The notes under the pieces are model-generated. The model made no database searches. It saw only the letters and a program-made list of their open reading frames with translations, and had not been told where the DNA came from. Both the position numbers and the translations under genes were made by a program. Shown one piece after another: positions 1-6,306 of a stretch of DNA of 9,195 nucleotides. The stretch covers positions 876-10,070 of the forward strand of contig MGAT01000029.1 of the NCBI GenBank assembly GCA_001789855.1, written 5' to 3'. Source of the DNA: Candidatus Roizmanbacteria bacterium RIFCSPLOWO2_01_FULL_44_13 (GTDB lineage Bacteria; Patescibacteriota; Microgenomatia; UBA1406; GWC2-37-13). Within the stretch, counting starts at the first letter, position 1. Every line of letters starts with the position of its first letter.

Positions 1-38
1 AGACGGTGGGCCGGGTCCTTGACAAACTTGGCAAATGA
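1..38 (+). CDS. 3' end of an unidentified upstream gene (partial)
   Basis: One reading frame is open from the window edge to a TGA at 36-38 and encodes a tail reading TVGRVLDKLGK. Its stop overlaps the ATG of the next gene in an ATGA arrangement, typical of translationally coupled operon genes and seen again at rpsU/ybeY. Another frame stops at 20-22, so the choice rests mainly on the ATGA overlap. Eleven residues are too few to name a family. Confidence 0.35.
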   Translation, partial: TVGRVLDKLGK

Positions 39-565
39 AATATTCTAAAATTACCATCGCCGGCAAAGTCTGCACCGGCAAAACCACTCTTTTGCGGCTC
101 CTCGAAAAAAAATTGAGTTGGCCGACGTTTCTCACCGGTAAGCTGTTCCGCCAATACGCGGCCGAGCAAGGGTTGACGTTAGAGGCGGCCGAGGAACAAA
201 CTGAGTATCTGACAAAAAAAGTTGATTACAAGATGAGAGAATTGCTGAAAAGCCCTGGTAATTTAATCGTCGACGGCTGGATGTCGGGAATTATGGCCAA
301 CAAAAATCCGCAAGTGTTAAAGGTTCTTTTGGTCTGCCAAGACGTCATTAGATACAAACGATTTGCCAAGCGAGAAAAAATAACTCTCGGTGAAGCAAAA
401 AAAAGCGTAGAAGAAAGGCAAAATAATTGGTTTAAAAAAATCCAGCAAATTCACCACGTAATGGATACAACTTTAAACGACGAAAATACCTATGACCTAG
501 TTATTAACACTTCCTACGTCACCCCCCAAGCCGTCGCCAAAAAAGTCCTCGAAAAACTCAACTAA
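35..565 (+). CDS. Cytidylate-kinase-like P-loop nucleoside monophosphate kinase
   Basis: This 176-residue protein probably transfers phosphate from ATP to CMP or dCMP in the cytosol, supplying CDP for nucleic acid synthesis. A Walker A loop (GKVCTGKTT, residues 10-18) follows the first beta strand. The segment at 79-86 (VDGWMSGI) sits where these kinases carry a conserved DGR-type motif, and the end (YDLVINTS at 153-160, then a helix) matches the usual C-terminal strand and helix of cytidylate-kinase-like proteins. The length suits the short archaeal or AAA_18 type rather than the longer E. coli Cmk, which has an extra CMP-binding insert. No Shine-Dalgarno precedes the ATG, which overlaps the upstream stop. 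proS starts 19 bases downstream. The kinase fold is clear; CMP specificity is inferred, and another NMP substrate is possible. Confidence 0.75.
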   Translation: MKYSKITIAGKVCTGKTTLLRLLEKKLSWPTFLTGKLFRQYAAEQGLTLEAAEEQTEYLTKKVDYKMRELLKSPGNLIVDGWMSGIMANKNPQVLKVLLVCQDVIRYKRFAKREKITLGEAKKSVEERQNNWFKKIQQIHHVMDTTLNDENTYDLVINTSYVTPQAVAKKVLEKLN

Positions 566-571
566 AGGGGC

Positions 572-577
572 TATAAT
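572..577 (+). promoter_or_regulatory. Candidate -10 box (TATAAT) for proS
   Basis: A perfect TATAAT ends 7 bases before the proS ATG. With the usual spacing, transcription would start at about 584-585, on or next to the A of the start codon, giving a leaderless mRNA. No convincing -35 is visible. An AAAGGGG at 564-570 is too far (14 bases) to be a standard ribosome binding site. proS may also be read through from the kinase gene. Confidence 0.5.
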
Positions 578-584
578 TAAATTT

Positions 585-2321
585 ATGCTTTACTCGAAGC
601 TTTTTGGAAAAACTGTTCGGGAAGCTCCCTCCGACGCTTCGACTATTTCTTACAAATTGCTTTATCAGGGCGGATTTATCCGAGAGTCAACTTCGGGTAG
701 GTATTTCGTTTTGCCATTAGGACAACTTGTCCAGCAAAAAATCATTGCCATCATTAAAGACGAAATGGATAGAGCGGGAGCGCAGGAAATGGTCTCGCCG
801 GTACTCCATCCTTTGGAGCTCTGGAAGGAAACGAACCGGACAAAAACGACCGGCTTTGAACTGATGAGGATCAAGGACAGGCGAGGAGCTGAATTTGCCT
901 TGGGAGGAACGGCCGAGGAAATGTTTGTCGATGTGGTGCGAAAATTTCAGATCAGTTATAAAGACCTTCCTTTCAACATCTATCAATTTTCCTCTAAATT
1001 CAGGGATGAATTGAGAGCGCGGGGAGGACTCCTTAGAGTAAGAGAGTTTATTATGAAGGACGCTTATTCTTTTGACGCCGATGAATCCGCGTTCAAAAAA
1101 CAATACGAGGTAATGTCAAAAACATATTCGGCGATTTTTGAAAGGATGGGTTTTAAAACGATTAAAGTCGAATCAGACAACGGCTATATCGGCGGAGAAT
1201 ACTGTCACGAGTTTGTCGTCGAATCTGACGCCGGGGAAACGACTTATCTGACAACCGGGGACGGAAAATACGCCGCGCACCAGGACGTCGCCGTCTTCAA
1301 AAAGGATGGCAAAAATCTAAAGGAAAAGCTCGAACCTTTAAAAGAGGTTGAGGCGAACAGGGGAACAACCATGGAAGACGGTGTAAAACTGCACAATAAA
1401 CCTTTATGGCAGCAAATCAAGGACGTCTTGTTCGTCGACGAAACTGGTAGATTTATTCTGGCGATAATTCGGGGCGACTATGACGTCAATGAAATCAAAC
1501 TAAAACATTTATCAGGTGCAATCGACCTTCGTCATGCCACAAATGAAGAAATCAGGAAGAAAATTAATTCTGAACCCGGATTTATATCGCCGGTTAAAAT
1601 TAAAGAAAGATTAAATCAACCACAAATAACTGATGAAAGAACGAAAAAAATTCAATTGGTAATTATAGCCGACGATTCTTTGCGGACTATCAAAAACGCC
1701 TACGGCGGGGCAAACAAAAAACACAAGGATTTATTCAATATGAATATTGACCGCGACTATAAACCGGACGTCGAAGGCGACATCGCCCTGGCCAAAGAAG
1801 GATACTCAACCGTGGATGGAAAAAAATTAATCGAAAAAAAAGGCATCGAGGTTGGGAATATTTTCCAACTAGGCTTTCACTATTCTTCAAAAATGAAAGG
1901 TGCAACCTACATAGATCAACAGGGTAAAGAAAAACTTTATTATATGGGCTGTTACGGAATTGGGATCGGCCGCACGATGGCAACCGTCGTCGAGAAGTAT
2001 CACGATGAAAAAGGCATCGTCTGGCCCGAAGCAGTCACACCTTATCATGTCCATGTGATAGGACTCGATATGAAAGAAGGCTCGGTAAAAACGCAAGTCA
2101 ATAAAATCTATAAAGAATTGGTTGATAAAAACATCGAGGTCTTGTTTGATGACCGGACCGAGGTAACTGCCGGGGAAAAATTCTCCGACGCCGACCTGAT
2201 CGGAATACCGGTCCGCCTCGTCGTTTCCAAGCGCACCGGCGACAAAATCGAATACAAAAAAAGAGATTCTAAAGAAACAAAACTAATTTCACTAGACGAA
2301 CTTCTTAAGCTAACTAAATAA
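585..2321 (+). CDS. proS: Prolyl-tRNA synthetase (bacterial type with INS domain)
   Basis: This class II synthetase attaches proline to tRNA-Pro. At 578 residues it matches the roughly 570-residue bacterial form. The N-terminal catalytic core includes the motif 2 region FRDELRARGGLLRVREF (139-155). A YbaK-like INS editing domain lies at about 225-405 and keeps RGD(Y)xxNEIK (296-304) and a GxxxP loop (G332 to P336). The core then resumes with IEVGNIFQLG (421-430) and motif 3 GCYGIGIGRT (455-464). The anticodon-binding domain is at about 485-578, including GIPVRLVV (540-547). The Lys that removes mischarged Ala in E. coli ProRS (K279) appears to align with D285 here. The start is fixed by MLYSKLFGKTVREAP, a normal ProRS opening. 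The gene ends inside the first bases of a 78-base palindrome. Confidence 0.97.
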   Translation: MLYSKLFGKTVREAPSDASTISYKLLYQGGFIRESTSGRYFVLPLGQLVQQKIIAIIKDEMDRAGAQEMVSPVLHPLELWKETNRTKTTGFELMRIKDRRGAEFALGGTAEEMFVDVVRKFQISYKDLPFNIYQFSSKFRDELRARGGLLRVREFIMKDAYSFDADESAFKKQYEVMSKTYSAIFERMGFKTIKVESDNGYIGGEYCHEFVVESDAGETTYLTTGDGKYAAHQDVAVFKKDGKNLKEKLEPLKEVEANRGTTMEDGVKLHNKPLWQQIKDVLFVDETGRFILAIIRGDYDVNEIKLKHLSGAIDLRHATNEEIRKKINSEPGFISPVKIKERLNQPQITDERTKKIQLVIIADDSLRTIKNAYGGANKKHKDLFNMNIDRDYKPDVEGDIALAKEGYSTVDGKKLIEKKGIEVGNIFQLGFHYSSKMKGATYIDQQGKEKLYYMGCYGIGIGRTMATVVEKYHDEKGIVWPEAVTPYHVHVIGLDMKEGSVKTQVNKIYKELVDKNIEVLFDDRTEVTAGEKFSDADLIGIPVRLVVSKRTGDKIEYKKRDSKETKLISLDELLKLTK

Positions 2322-2397
2322 ACCCGCAGATACCTATTTTGAGGGAACGTTCGTTTGCAAGCGCAGCGGTTCCCGATAAATACGGTATCGAGGGTTT
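2320..2397 (+). repeat. 78-base imperfect palindrome, copy 1
   Basis: The element runs from AAACCC to GGGTTT and overlaps the last two bases of the proS stop. It can fold into one long hairpin: AAACCC/GGGTTT, GATACC/GGTATC, TATTT/AAATA and GGGAAC/GTTCCC pair in nested order, separated by small internal loops. The apical loop of about 20 bases holds a smaller CGTT-TGCA-AGCG hairpin. A second 78-base copy lies at 6918-6995. By eye, 65 of 78 positions agree without gaps, and 10 of the 13 differences fall in the apical part (positions 39-49). It fills nearly all the space between proS and the next gene, and its last T is part of that gene's extended -10. It may be a REP/MITE-like repeat, a structured 3' UTR or a terminator; the U-tract here is weak on the plus strand. 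Confidence 0.85.
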
Positions 2398-2405
2398 GAT
2401 ATAAT
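2397..2405 (+). promoter_or_regulatory. Extended -10 promoter (TGATATAAT)
   Basis: TATAAT at 2400-2405 is preceded by TGA, giving the TGn extended -10 form that can work without a -35. The predicted start of transcription is about 2412, two bases before the ATG at 2414, so the transcript would be essentially leaderless. The first T belongs to the end of the 78-base palindrome. Confidence 0.6.
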
Positions 2406-2413
2406 AGTAAGTT

Positions 2414-3250
2414 ATGAAAGTTATTGTTTCTCATCTTTCTCCCGACATCGACTCGATTACCGCCGTTTGGCTCATTAAGCGTTTTCTTCCAGGTTGGATC
2501 GACGCAGAGCTGAGATTTGTTCCCGCCGGAGCTACTCTAGACAATAAACCAGCCGACGAGAATCCAAAAATTATTCACGTCGATACCGGCCTCGGGAAAT
2601 TTGACCACCACCAGAATTCAGACTACATCTGCGCCGCGTCACTGGTTTTTGACTATTTAAAAAGTCAGGGCTATCTTAAAGATAAACAAAAAAGGGCTTT
2701 GGATAAAATGGTCCGCGAGATTACCGGATTCGACCACTTTGGCGAGGTATTTTTTCCGGAATCGTTCGCCGATCGATATGAATTCATGCTCCAAAAAATC
2801 ATCGAGGGTGGATTGAAATCTGTCCTGAAAGAAGACATCAACGTGGTTGAGGCCGTTTTTCCCATGCTCGACTCCATCCTCAATATTTTTATCAAAAAAA
2901 ACCAGGCGGAAGAGGAAATTAAAAAAGGTTTTGTCTTCGCTTCTTTCGTAGGAAGAAGCCTCTGCATGGAAACCAGAAATGAAGAAACTATCAAACTGGC
3001 CCTGAAACTCGGGTACAAATTGGTCGTAAAAAAAGACCCGGAAAGAGGAAACGTCCGAATCAAAACTTTACCCGGAAAGAAATACGATTTGTCTCCCGTC
3101 TATATAAAAATCCTGAAAGCTGATAAGAAAGGCACTTGGTTCCTCCACGTTTCCCACAACATGCTTCTCAATTCTTCTTCTAAAAATCCCAATTTCGTTC
3201 CTTCCCCGCTGACGGTCAAAAAACTCATTGAAATCGTAAAAAGCGTATAA
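2414..3250 (+). CDS. DHH-family-like phosphoesterase, substrate unknown
   Basis: This 278-residue protein has the N-terminal metal-binding pattern of DHH-type phosphoesterases. SHLSPDIDSI (6-15) resembles motif I (H7, D11, D13), HVDTG (55-59) supplies D57, and FDHHQ (63-67) is the DHH signature. The DTGLGKFDHHQ arrangement also recalls MYG1/UPF0160 nucleases, and motif I recalls family II pyrophosphatases. The middle (about 85-175) looks helical, with another Asp-His at 107-108. The C-terminal part has FLHVSHNMLLNSS (243-255) near the end, a possible substrate-binding segment. Oligonucleotide or phosphodiester cleavage is a reasonable guess, but the substrate cannot be read from the sequence. 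It starts just after a TATAAT box with no ribosome binding site. The rpsU promoter overlaps its stop codon. Confidence 0.65.
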   Translation: MKVIVSHLSPDIDSITAVWLIKRFLPGWIDAELRFVPAGATLDNKPADENPKIIHVDTGLGKFDHHQNSDYICAASLVFDYLKSQGYLKDKQKRALDKMVREITGFDHFGEVFFPESFADRYEFMLQKIIEGGLKSVLKEDINVVEAVFPMLDSILNIFIKKNQAEEEIKKGFVFASFVGRSLCMETRNEETIKLALKLGYKLVVKKDPERGNVRIKTLPGKKYDLSPVYIKILKADKKGTWFLHVSHNMLLNSSSKNPNFVPSPLTVKKLIEIVKSV

Positions 3251-3251
3251 T
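3246..3251 (+). promoter_or_regulatory. Candidate -10 box (TATAAT) for rpsU operon
   Basis: This TATAAT overlaps the stop codon (3248-3250) of the preceding gene. Transcription would begin near 3258, leaving a leader of about 57 bases before rpsU, unlike the other -10 boxes here, which sit right at a start codon. No clear -35 is seen. Confidence 0.5.
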
Positions 3252-3257
3252 ATATTT

Positions 3258-3314
3258 GGAAAAGAACCAATGGGTTCTGTCCCGAGAATAGAGAGGAGGC
3301 GCAAACAATAATTT
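3258..3314 (+). promoter_or_regulatory. rpsU 5' leader with hairpin and distant Shine-Dalgarno
   Basis: The predicted leader holds a short hairpin (AGAACC 3263-3268, loop AATG, GGTTCT 3273-3278) followed by AGAGGAGG at 3292-3299, the best anti-Shine-Dalgarno match in the window. Fifteen bases separate it from the ATG, longer than the usual 5-9. A TAA in frame at 3309-3311 rules out an earlier start in that frame. A role in control of bS21 synthesis is inferred, not shown. Confidence 0.5.
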
Positions 3315-3509
3315 ATGGTCATAGTTACCAAAAAAAAGGGAGAATCAAAAGATAGTTTATTCAGAAAATTCAGCCGAGCCTTTATTGATGAAGACATTGC
3401 CCTCACCCTTAAAAAAAGGCAGTTTTATAAAAAGCCTTCTCTTAAAAGAAAAGAGGAAGAAAAAGAAAGAATGGCGAGACGTCGAACAAGGCGGTATAGA
3501 AAAATATGA
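3315..3509 (+). CDS. rpsU: 30S ribosomal protein bS21
   Basis: A 64-residue basic protein of the small ribosomal subunit, located near the anti-Shine-Dalgarno end of 16S rRNA. The family pattern is clear: an N-terminal beta segment (VIVTKKKGES), a helix with FRKFSRAF (16-23), then LKKRQFYKKPSLKRKEEE, equivalent to the RRREFYEKPTxxRKR region of E. coli S21, and an Arg-rich tail. Length is normal. The ATG is fixed by the family N-terminus; its upstream Shine-Dalgarno is strong but distant. The stop overlaps the ybeY-like start by four bases (ATGA). It leads a compact operon. A run of eight A's near the start encodes three of the N-terminal lysines. Confidence 0.93.
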   Translation: MVIVTKKKGESKDSLFRKFSRAFIDEDIALTLKKRQFYKKPSLKRKEEEKERMARRRTRRYRKI

Positions 3510-3856
3510 TCAATGTCATTTCTTCATCGCGGTATAGAATTAATAAGAAAAATTTAAGAAGCAAGACAGAAGAAATTCTGGCAAAACTTGATGTTGCCCA
3601 AGAATTGACCTTAAATCTGGCATTCGTGGGAAGAAATAAAATGCGGTCGCTTTCCGAAACTTACAAAAAGGAGAACGTCGCCCTTCCCGTTCTGTCTTTT
3701 CCTTATAAAGGACACGTCGTCGACAAAGCAGCGCTTCTCGGGGAAATAGTAATTTGTTATCCGCAGGCCGTCCTTTTGGCGGCGGAAAGAAACCGTAGAG
3801 TAGAGGAGACAGTTTTAACGTTGATCAAGCACGGAGTTGAAAATTTACTAAAATAG
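3506..3856 (+). CDS. ybeY: YbeY-like rRNA maturation protein, truncated at metal site
   Basis: YbeY is a metal-dependent endoribonuclease involved in 16S rRNA maturation and ribosome quality control. This protein keeps the family core: a strand reading LTLNLAFVG (34-42), LSETYKKEN (49-57), the hallmark LSFP (63-66, in VLSFP), LLGEIVI (77-83) followed by the helix PQAVLLAAERN (86-96), and LTLIKHG (104-110). In the family, that last helix begins the zinc motif HGxxHLxGxDH. Here H109 is present, N113 stands where the second His is expected, and the protein stops at residue 116, before the third. Typical members have about 140-160 residues. No His codon in any forward frame between the stop and dnaX restores the motif. 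Either nuclease activity is lost or the metal site is built differently. It is tightly coupled to rpsU and dnaX. Confidence 0.8.
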   Translation: MINVISSSRYRINKKNLRSKTEEILAKLDVAQELTLNLAFVGRNKMRSLSETYKKENVALPVLSFPYKGHVVDKAALLGEIVICYPQAVLLAAERNRRVEETVLTLIKHGVENLLK

Positions 3857-3860
3857 CTTA

Positions 3861-4898
3861 ATGTTTTATCTTAAATACCGCCCGAGGACAATTGACGAAA
3901 TCGACAACACGAGAGTTAGATCTATCTTGCAGAAAATTCTGGAAAGCAAAAAAATCCCTCATGCCCTCCTGTTTGTCGGCCAAAAAGGCACCGGAAAGAC
4001 TTCGGCGGCGAGGATTTTTTCCAAAGCGATCAACTGCCTGAATAATAAATTTGGCGGAAAGGGTAAGGACTTCGAGCCGTGCAATGATTGTGCCAACTGC
4101 CGGGCTATTGCCAGATCTACTTTTACCGACGTCTTGGAATTGGATGCAGCATCGAATAGGGGGATAGAGGAGGTAAAAAGTCTCATCCGCGAAGTAGCCT
4201 TTTTGCCGATGTCTGGCCGCTTCCGCGTTTTTATAATCGACGAGGCCCACATGATTACTCCGGACGGTTTCAACGCCCTATTAAAAACTCTGGAAGAACC
4301 ACCCGATTCCGCGGTTTTTATTCTCGCCACGACGAACCTGGAAAAACTACCAACGACGATTGTCTCGAGGTGCGTCAAAGTAAATTTTGGCAAGGGTAGA
4401 ATAGACGACATCAATAACATGTTAAAAAGGATTATAAAAGCCGAGGGCCTTGTTTTTGCACCCGAAGTATTGCATTTGGTCGCCCAAAGAAGCGATTATT
4501 CTTTCCGGGATGCCGCCAAAATGATCGAAGAGATAGCGACGCAAAAAATGAAAACGTTACCCGATGTGGAAGTATTTTTGGGTCTGAAAGGGAGGAGCGA
4601 CATCCTAGAAATAATTGCCGAAAAAAATTCTAAAAAAACCTTTCAGTGGATCGAAGAATTCAGAGGGTCCGGCGGAGATTTCAAGAATTTGCTGGAAGAC
4701 ATGCTGGATAAACTGAGGCTCCAACTCTTGATTAAAAAAGGCATCGCCGTAGAAGAAACAGAAAAGTTGAATATGACAGCAGCTGAAATCAGCAAGCTGA
4801 TAAAACTTTTAATGGAAGCGTATCAACTGATGCGAGTGACTCCTATCGATTCTCTTCCGCTTGAAATTGCCGTATCGGAGTTTTACAATGTTACATAA
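3861..4898 (+). CDS. dnaX: DNA polymerase III subunit gamma (short DnaX)
   Basis: This AAA+ ATPase forms the clamp-loader motor that places the sliding clamp on DNA. MFYLKYRPRTIDEI is the usual opening. Walker A is GQKGTGKTS (40-48), and a four-Cys zinc module follows (C59, C74, C77, C80). LDAASNRGIEEVKSL (94-108) is a family hallmark, Walker B is DEAH (127-130), and the SRC motif is at 169-171. The protein ends at 345 residues after the collar domain, so it lacks the tau extension that binds DnaB helicase and the polymerase. It lies 4 bases after the ybeY-like gene and 2 bases before ybaB, the usual dnaX-ybaB pairing. No ribosome binding site is visible, so coupled translation is likely. Confidence 0.95.
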   Translation: MFYLKYRPRTIDEIDNTRVRSILQKILESKKIPHALLFVGQKGTGKTSAARIFSKAINCLNNKFGGKGKDFEPCNDCANCRAIARSTFTDVLELDAASNRGIEEVKSLIREVAFLPMSGRFRVFIIDEAHMITPDGFNALLKTLEEPPDSAVFILATTNLEKLPTTIVSRCVKVNFGKGRIDDINNMLKRIIKAEGLVFAPEVLHLVAQRSDYSFRDAAKMIEEIATQKMKTLPDVEVFLGLKGRSDILEIIAEKNSKKTFQWIEEFRGSGGDFKNLLEDMLDKLRLQLLIKKGIAVEETEKLNMTAAEISKLIKLLMEAYQLMRVTPIDSLPLEIAVSEFYNVT

Positions 4899-4900
4899 CT

Positions 4901-5170
4901 ATGTTTAATCCTCTATCCGGCTTGGGAGATTTACAAAAACTTCAGCAACAGGCAAAGCTAATGCAGGAAGCCCTCCAGAAGGAAACCGTGGAAGTGGAAA
5001 AAAATGGCGTCAAGGTCACTGTTCGCGGCGACCAGGTGATTATGTCTATCGAGGTCGACGGCATCATCGAAAACAGGGTCGCCGAGGCGGTAAATGAAGC
5101 AATAAAGAAAACTCAGGAGCTGGCGGCGCGGAAATTAATCGAAATCTCAAGTCAACAGCCAAATGCCTAA
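4901..5170 (+). CDS. ybaB: YbaB/EbfC family nucleoid-associated protein
   Basis: An 89-residue DNA-binding protein, slightly shorter than the usual 100-110. YbaB proteins form tweezer-like dimers that bind DNA and are almost always encoded next to dnaX and recR. The sequence has the expected order: an N-terminal Gln-rich helix (LGDLQKLQQQAKLMQEALQ), a beta sheet (TVEVEKNGVKVTVRGDQVIMSIEVD, split around residue 36), then a helix with EAVNEAIKKTQELAARKL. The C-terminal Gly/Met-rich tail found in many homologues is missing. The gene starts 2 bases after dnaX and overlaps prs by 8 bases, which suggests coupled translation. The function in this organism is inferred from the family. Confidence 0.92.
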   Translation: MFNPLSGLGDLQKLQQQAKLMQEALQKETVEVEKNGVKVTVRGDQVIMSIEVDGIIENRVAEAVNEAIKKTQELAARKLIEISSQQPNA

Positions 5171-6095
5171 AATTTTTTCCGGTTCGGCTAACCCGAGACT
5201 CTCCCTCGAAGTCGCAAAAATTTTAAAAATTCCTTTGTCCAGTGCTCAAGTCTTTCGTTTTGACAATTCCGAGGTCAGGGTGACTATCAAAGAAAAAGTC
5301 AAAGGCGCCACCTGTGTTGTCATTCAGCCCACCTCCAATCCGACCGACACCAATTTAATGGAGTTGTTTTTCTTTGCCGACGCCCTGAGGCGAAACGGAG
5401 CCAAAGAAATCATCGCCATGATTCCGTATTTCGGATATGCTCGACAAAATAGGGAACACCTACCGGGAGAGGCGGTATCTGTCAACGTCGTCATTCGCTT
5501 TCTGGAAGCGATTGGGTTCGATTCCGTCTATACGGTCAATTTGCACGACGAGGCAACCGAGGGAATCTTTTCCATCACTTTTAAAAATCTGAACGGCTTC
5601 TCGATTTTGGGTTCGGCGGTTGCCGGTTACCTTAAAAACGGCAAAAACACCGAAAAGGTGGCGGTGGTATCCCCCGACCAGGGAGGGGTAGAGAGGGCGC
5701 AGGTTTTTGCCGAAAATTTTTTTCATACCAGCAATGTTGACATCGTTGTTATCGAAAAAAAAAGGAATCTGGAGCGCGCCGGTCAATCAAAAGCCCTGGC
5801 TCTTTACGGAAAAGTTAAAGGTAAGACCTGCATTATTGTCGACGACATGATTACTTCCGGAGGAACCCTCGTCCACGCCGCCGAATTCTGCATGAAGCGC
5901 GGCGCAAAACGGGTGATCGCCTGCGTAGTCCATCACGATTTTTCGGAAAACGCCAAAGCCCGCTTGAGCAAGAGTCCGCTCGAAAAAATATTTATGACCA
6001 ATACGATCGCCTTGCGTCCTGATCAAAAATTCAAGCAATTGGAAGAGGTCTCAATCGCCCTGCTTCTTGCAGAAGAGATCAAAAATCTGCTATAA
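5163..6095 (+). CDS. prs: Ribose-phosphate pyrophosphokinase (PRPP synthetase)
   Basis: Makes phosphoribosyl pyrophosphate from ribose 5-phosphate and ATP, the precursor for nucleotides, NAD, His and Trp. At 310 residues it is normal length. MPKIFSGSANPRLS is the typical start. PYFGYARQNRE (88-98) matches the ATP-binding PYxxYARQDRK segment, NLH (126-128) holds the catalytic-region His (DLH in most), and VSPDQGGVERA (169-179) keeps the metal-site Asp. EKKRN (198-202) is the flexible catalytic loop, and VDDMITSGGT (226-235) is the PRPP-binding loop. Differences from the common bacterial form are HLPGEAVS (99-106) in place of the REPIS-type segment, and Asn for Asp before the His. A run of nine A's (5755-5763) encodes the catalytic-loop lysines. 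It overlaps ybaB by 8 bases and closes the operon. Confidence 0.96.
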   Translation: MPKIFSGSANPRLSLEVAKILKIPLSSAQVFRFDNSEVRVTIKEKVKGATCVVIQPTSNPTDTNLMELFFFADALRRNGAKEIIAMIPYFGYARQNREHLPGEAVSVNVVIRFLEAIGFDSVYTVNLHDEATEGIFSITFKNLNGFSILGSAVAGYLKNGKNTEKVAVVSPDQGGVERAQVFAENFFHTSNVDIVVIEKKRNLERAGQSKALALYGKVKGKTCIIVDDMITSGGTLVHAAEFCMKRGAKRVIACVVHHDFSENAKARLSKSPLEKIFMTNTIALRPDQKFKQLEEVSIALLLAEEIKNLL

Positions 6096-6096
6096 T
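6088..6096 (+). promoter_or_regulatory. Extended -10 promoter (TGCTATAAT) for orphan ORF
   Basis: TATAAT at 6091-6096 is preceded by TGC (TGn) and overlaps the last codons and stop of prs. The predicted transcription start, about 6103, is exactly the A of the next ATG, which suggests a leaderless transcript separate from the operon. Confidence 0.6.
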
Positions 6097-6102
6097 ATTT
6101 AT

Positions 6103-6306
6103 ATGTTATTCGAGAGTAGGCGTCCATCGTTAAAGCAGGCTTGCCCGACGGCAACCATTGGTTTGATTAAATTTGTAAGCGAAGCTTTTACCAGAGACGG
6201 AAGAATCACTCCGATGACAGAGAAACATGTCCATGACTGGATTGTCCGTGATCAGGCCGCTCATCGGGCGGCGCATCTAATGTTCCCTGACAGAATAAAA
6301 CGTTAG
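6103..6306 (+). CDS. Small orphan protein, 67 residues, unknown
   Basis: I do not recognise this protein. It is probably real because the ATG lies exactly where an extended -10 promoter predicts transcription to start, it fills the space between prs and recR, and its composition looks like a soluble protein. It is mixed charged and hydrophobic with no signal peptide or membrane segment. The C-terminal half is His-rich (H42, H44, H54, H58) and looks helical (MTEKHVHDWIVRDQAAHRAA); the spacing could suit a metal site or a small helical DNA-binding fold, but neither is established. Cys is limited to C14. An earlier in-frame TTG at 6067 would overlap prs and has less support. Its TAG interlocks with the recR TAA on the other strand in the four bases TTAG. 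Confidence 0.6.
   Translation: MLFESRRPSLKQACPTATIGLIKFVSEAFTRDGRITPMTEKHVHDWIVRDQAAHRAAHLMFPDRIKR

Noticed and set aside
717..1103. Long antisense ORFs over proS, dnaX, prs and rnj
   Set aside because: They lie fully inside well-supported genes, have no promoter or family signature, and look like composition shadows.
3842..3890. Frameshift that might restore the YbeY His motif
   Set aside because: No forward frame between the stop and the first codons of dnaX encodes the missing His residues.
4725..4760. Possible programmed frameshift in dnaX at a run of six A's
   Set aside because: The run reads ATT AAA AAA GGC in frame, not the A AAA AAG pattern, and neither shifted frame opens a tau-like extension.
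5755..5763. Nine-A run in prs as a slippage site
   Set aside because: It simply encodes conserved catalytic-loop lysines; lysine-rich AAA runs are common throughout the window and there is no alternative downstream frame of interest.
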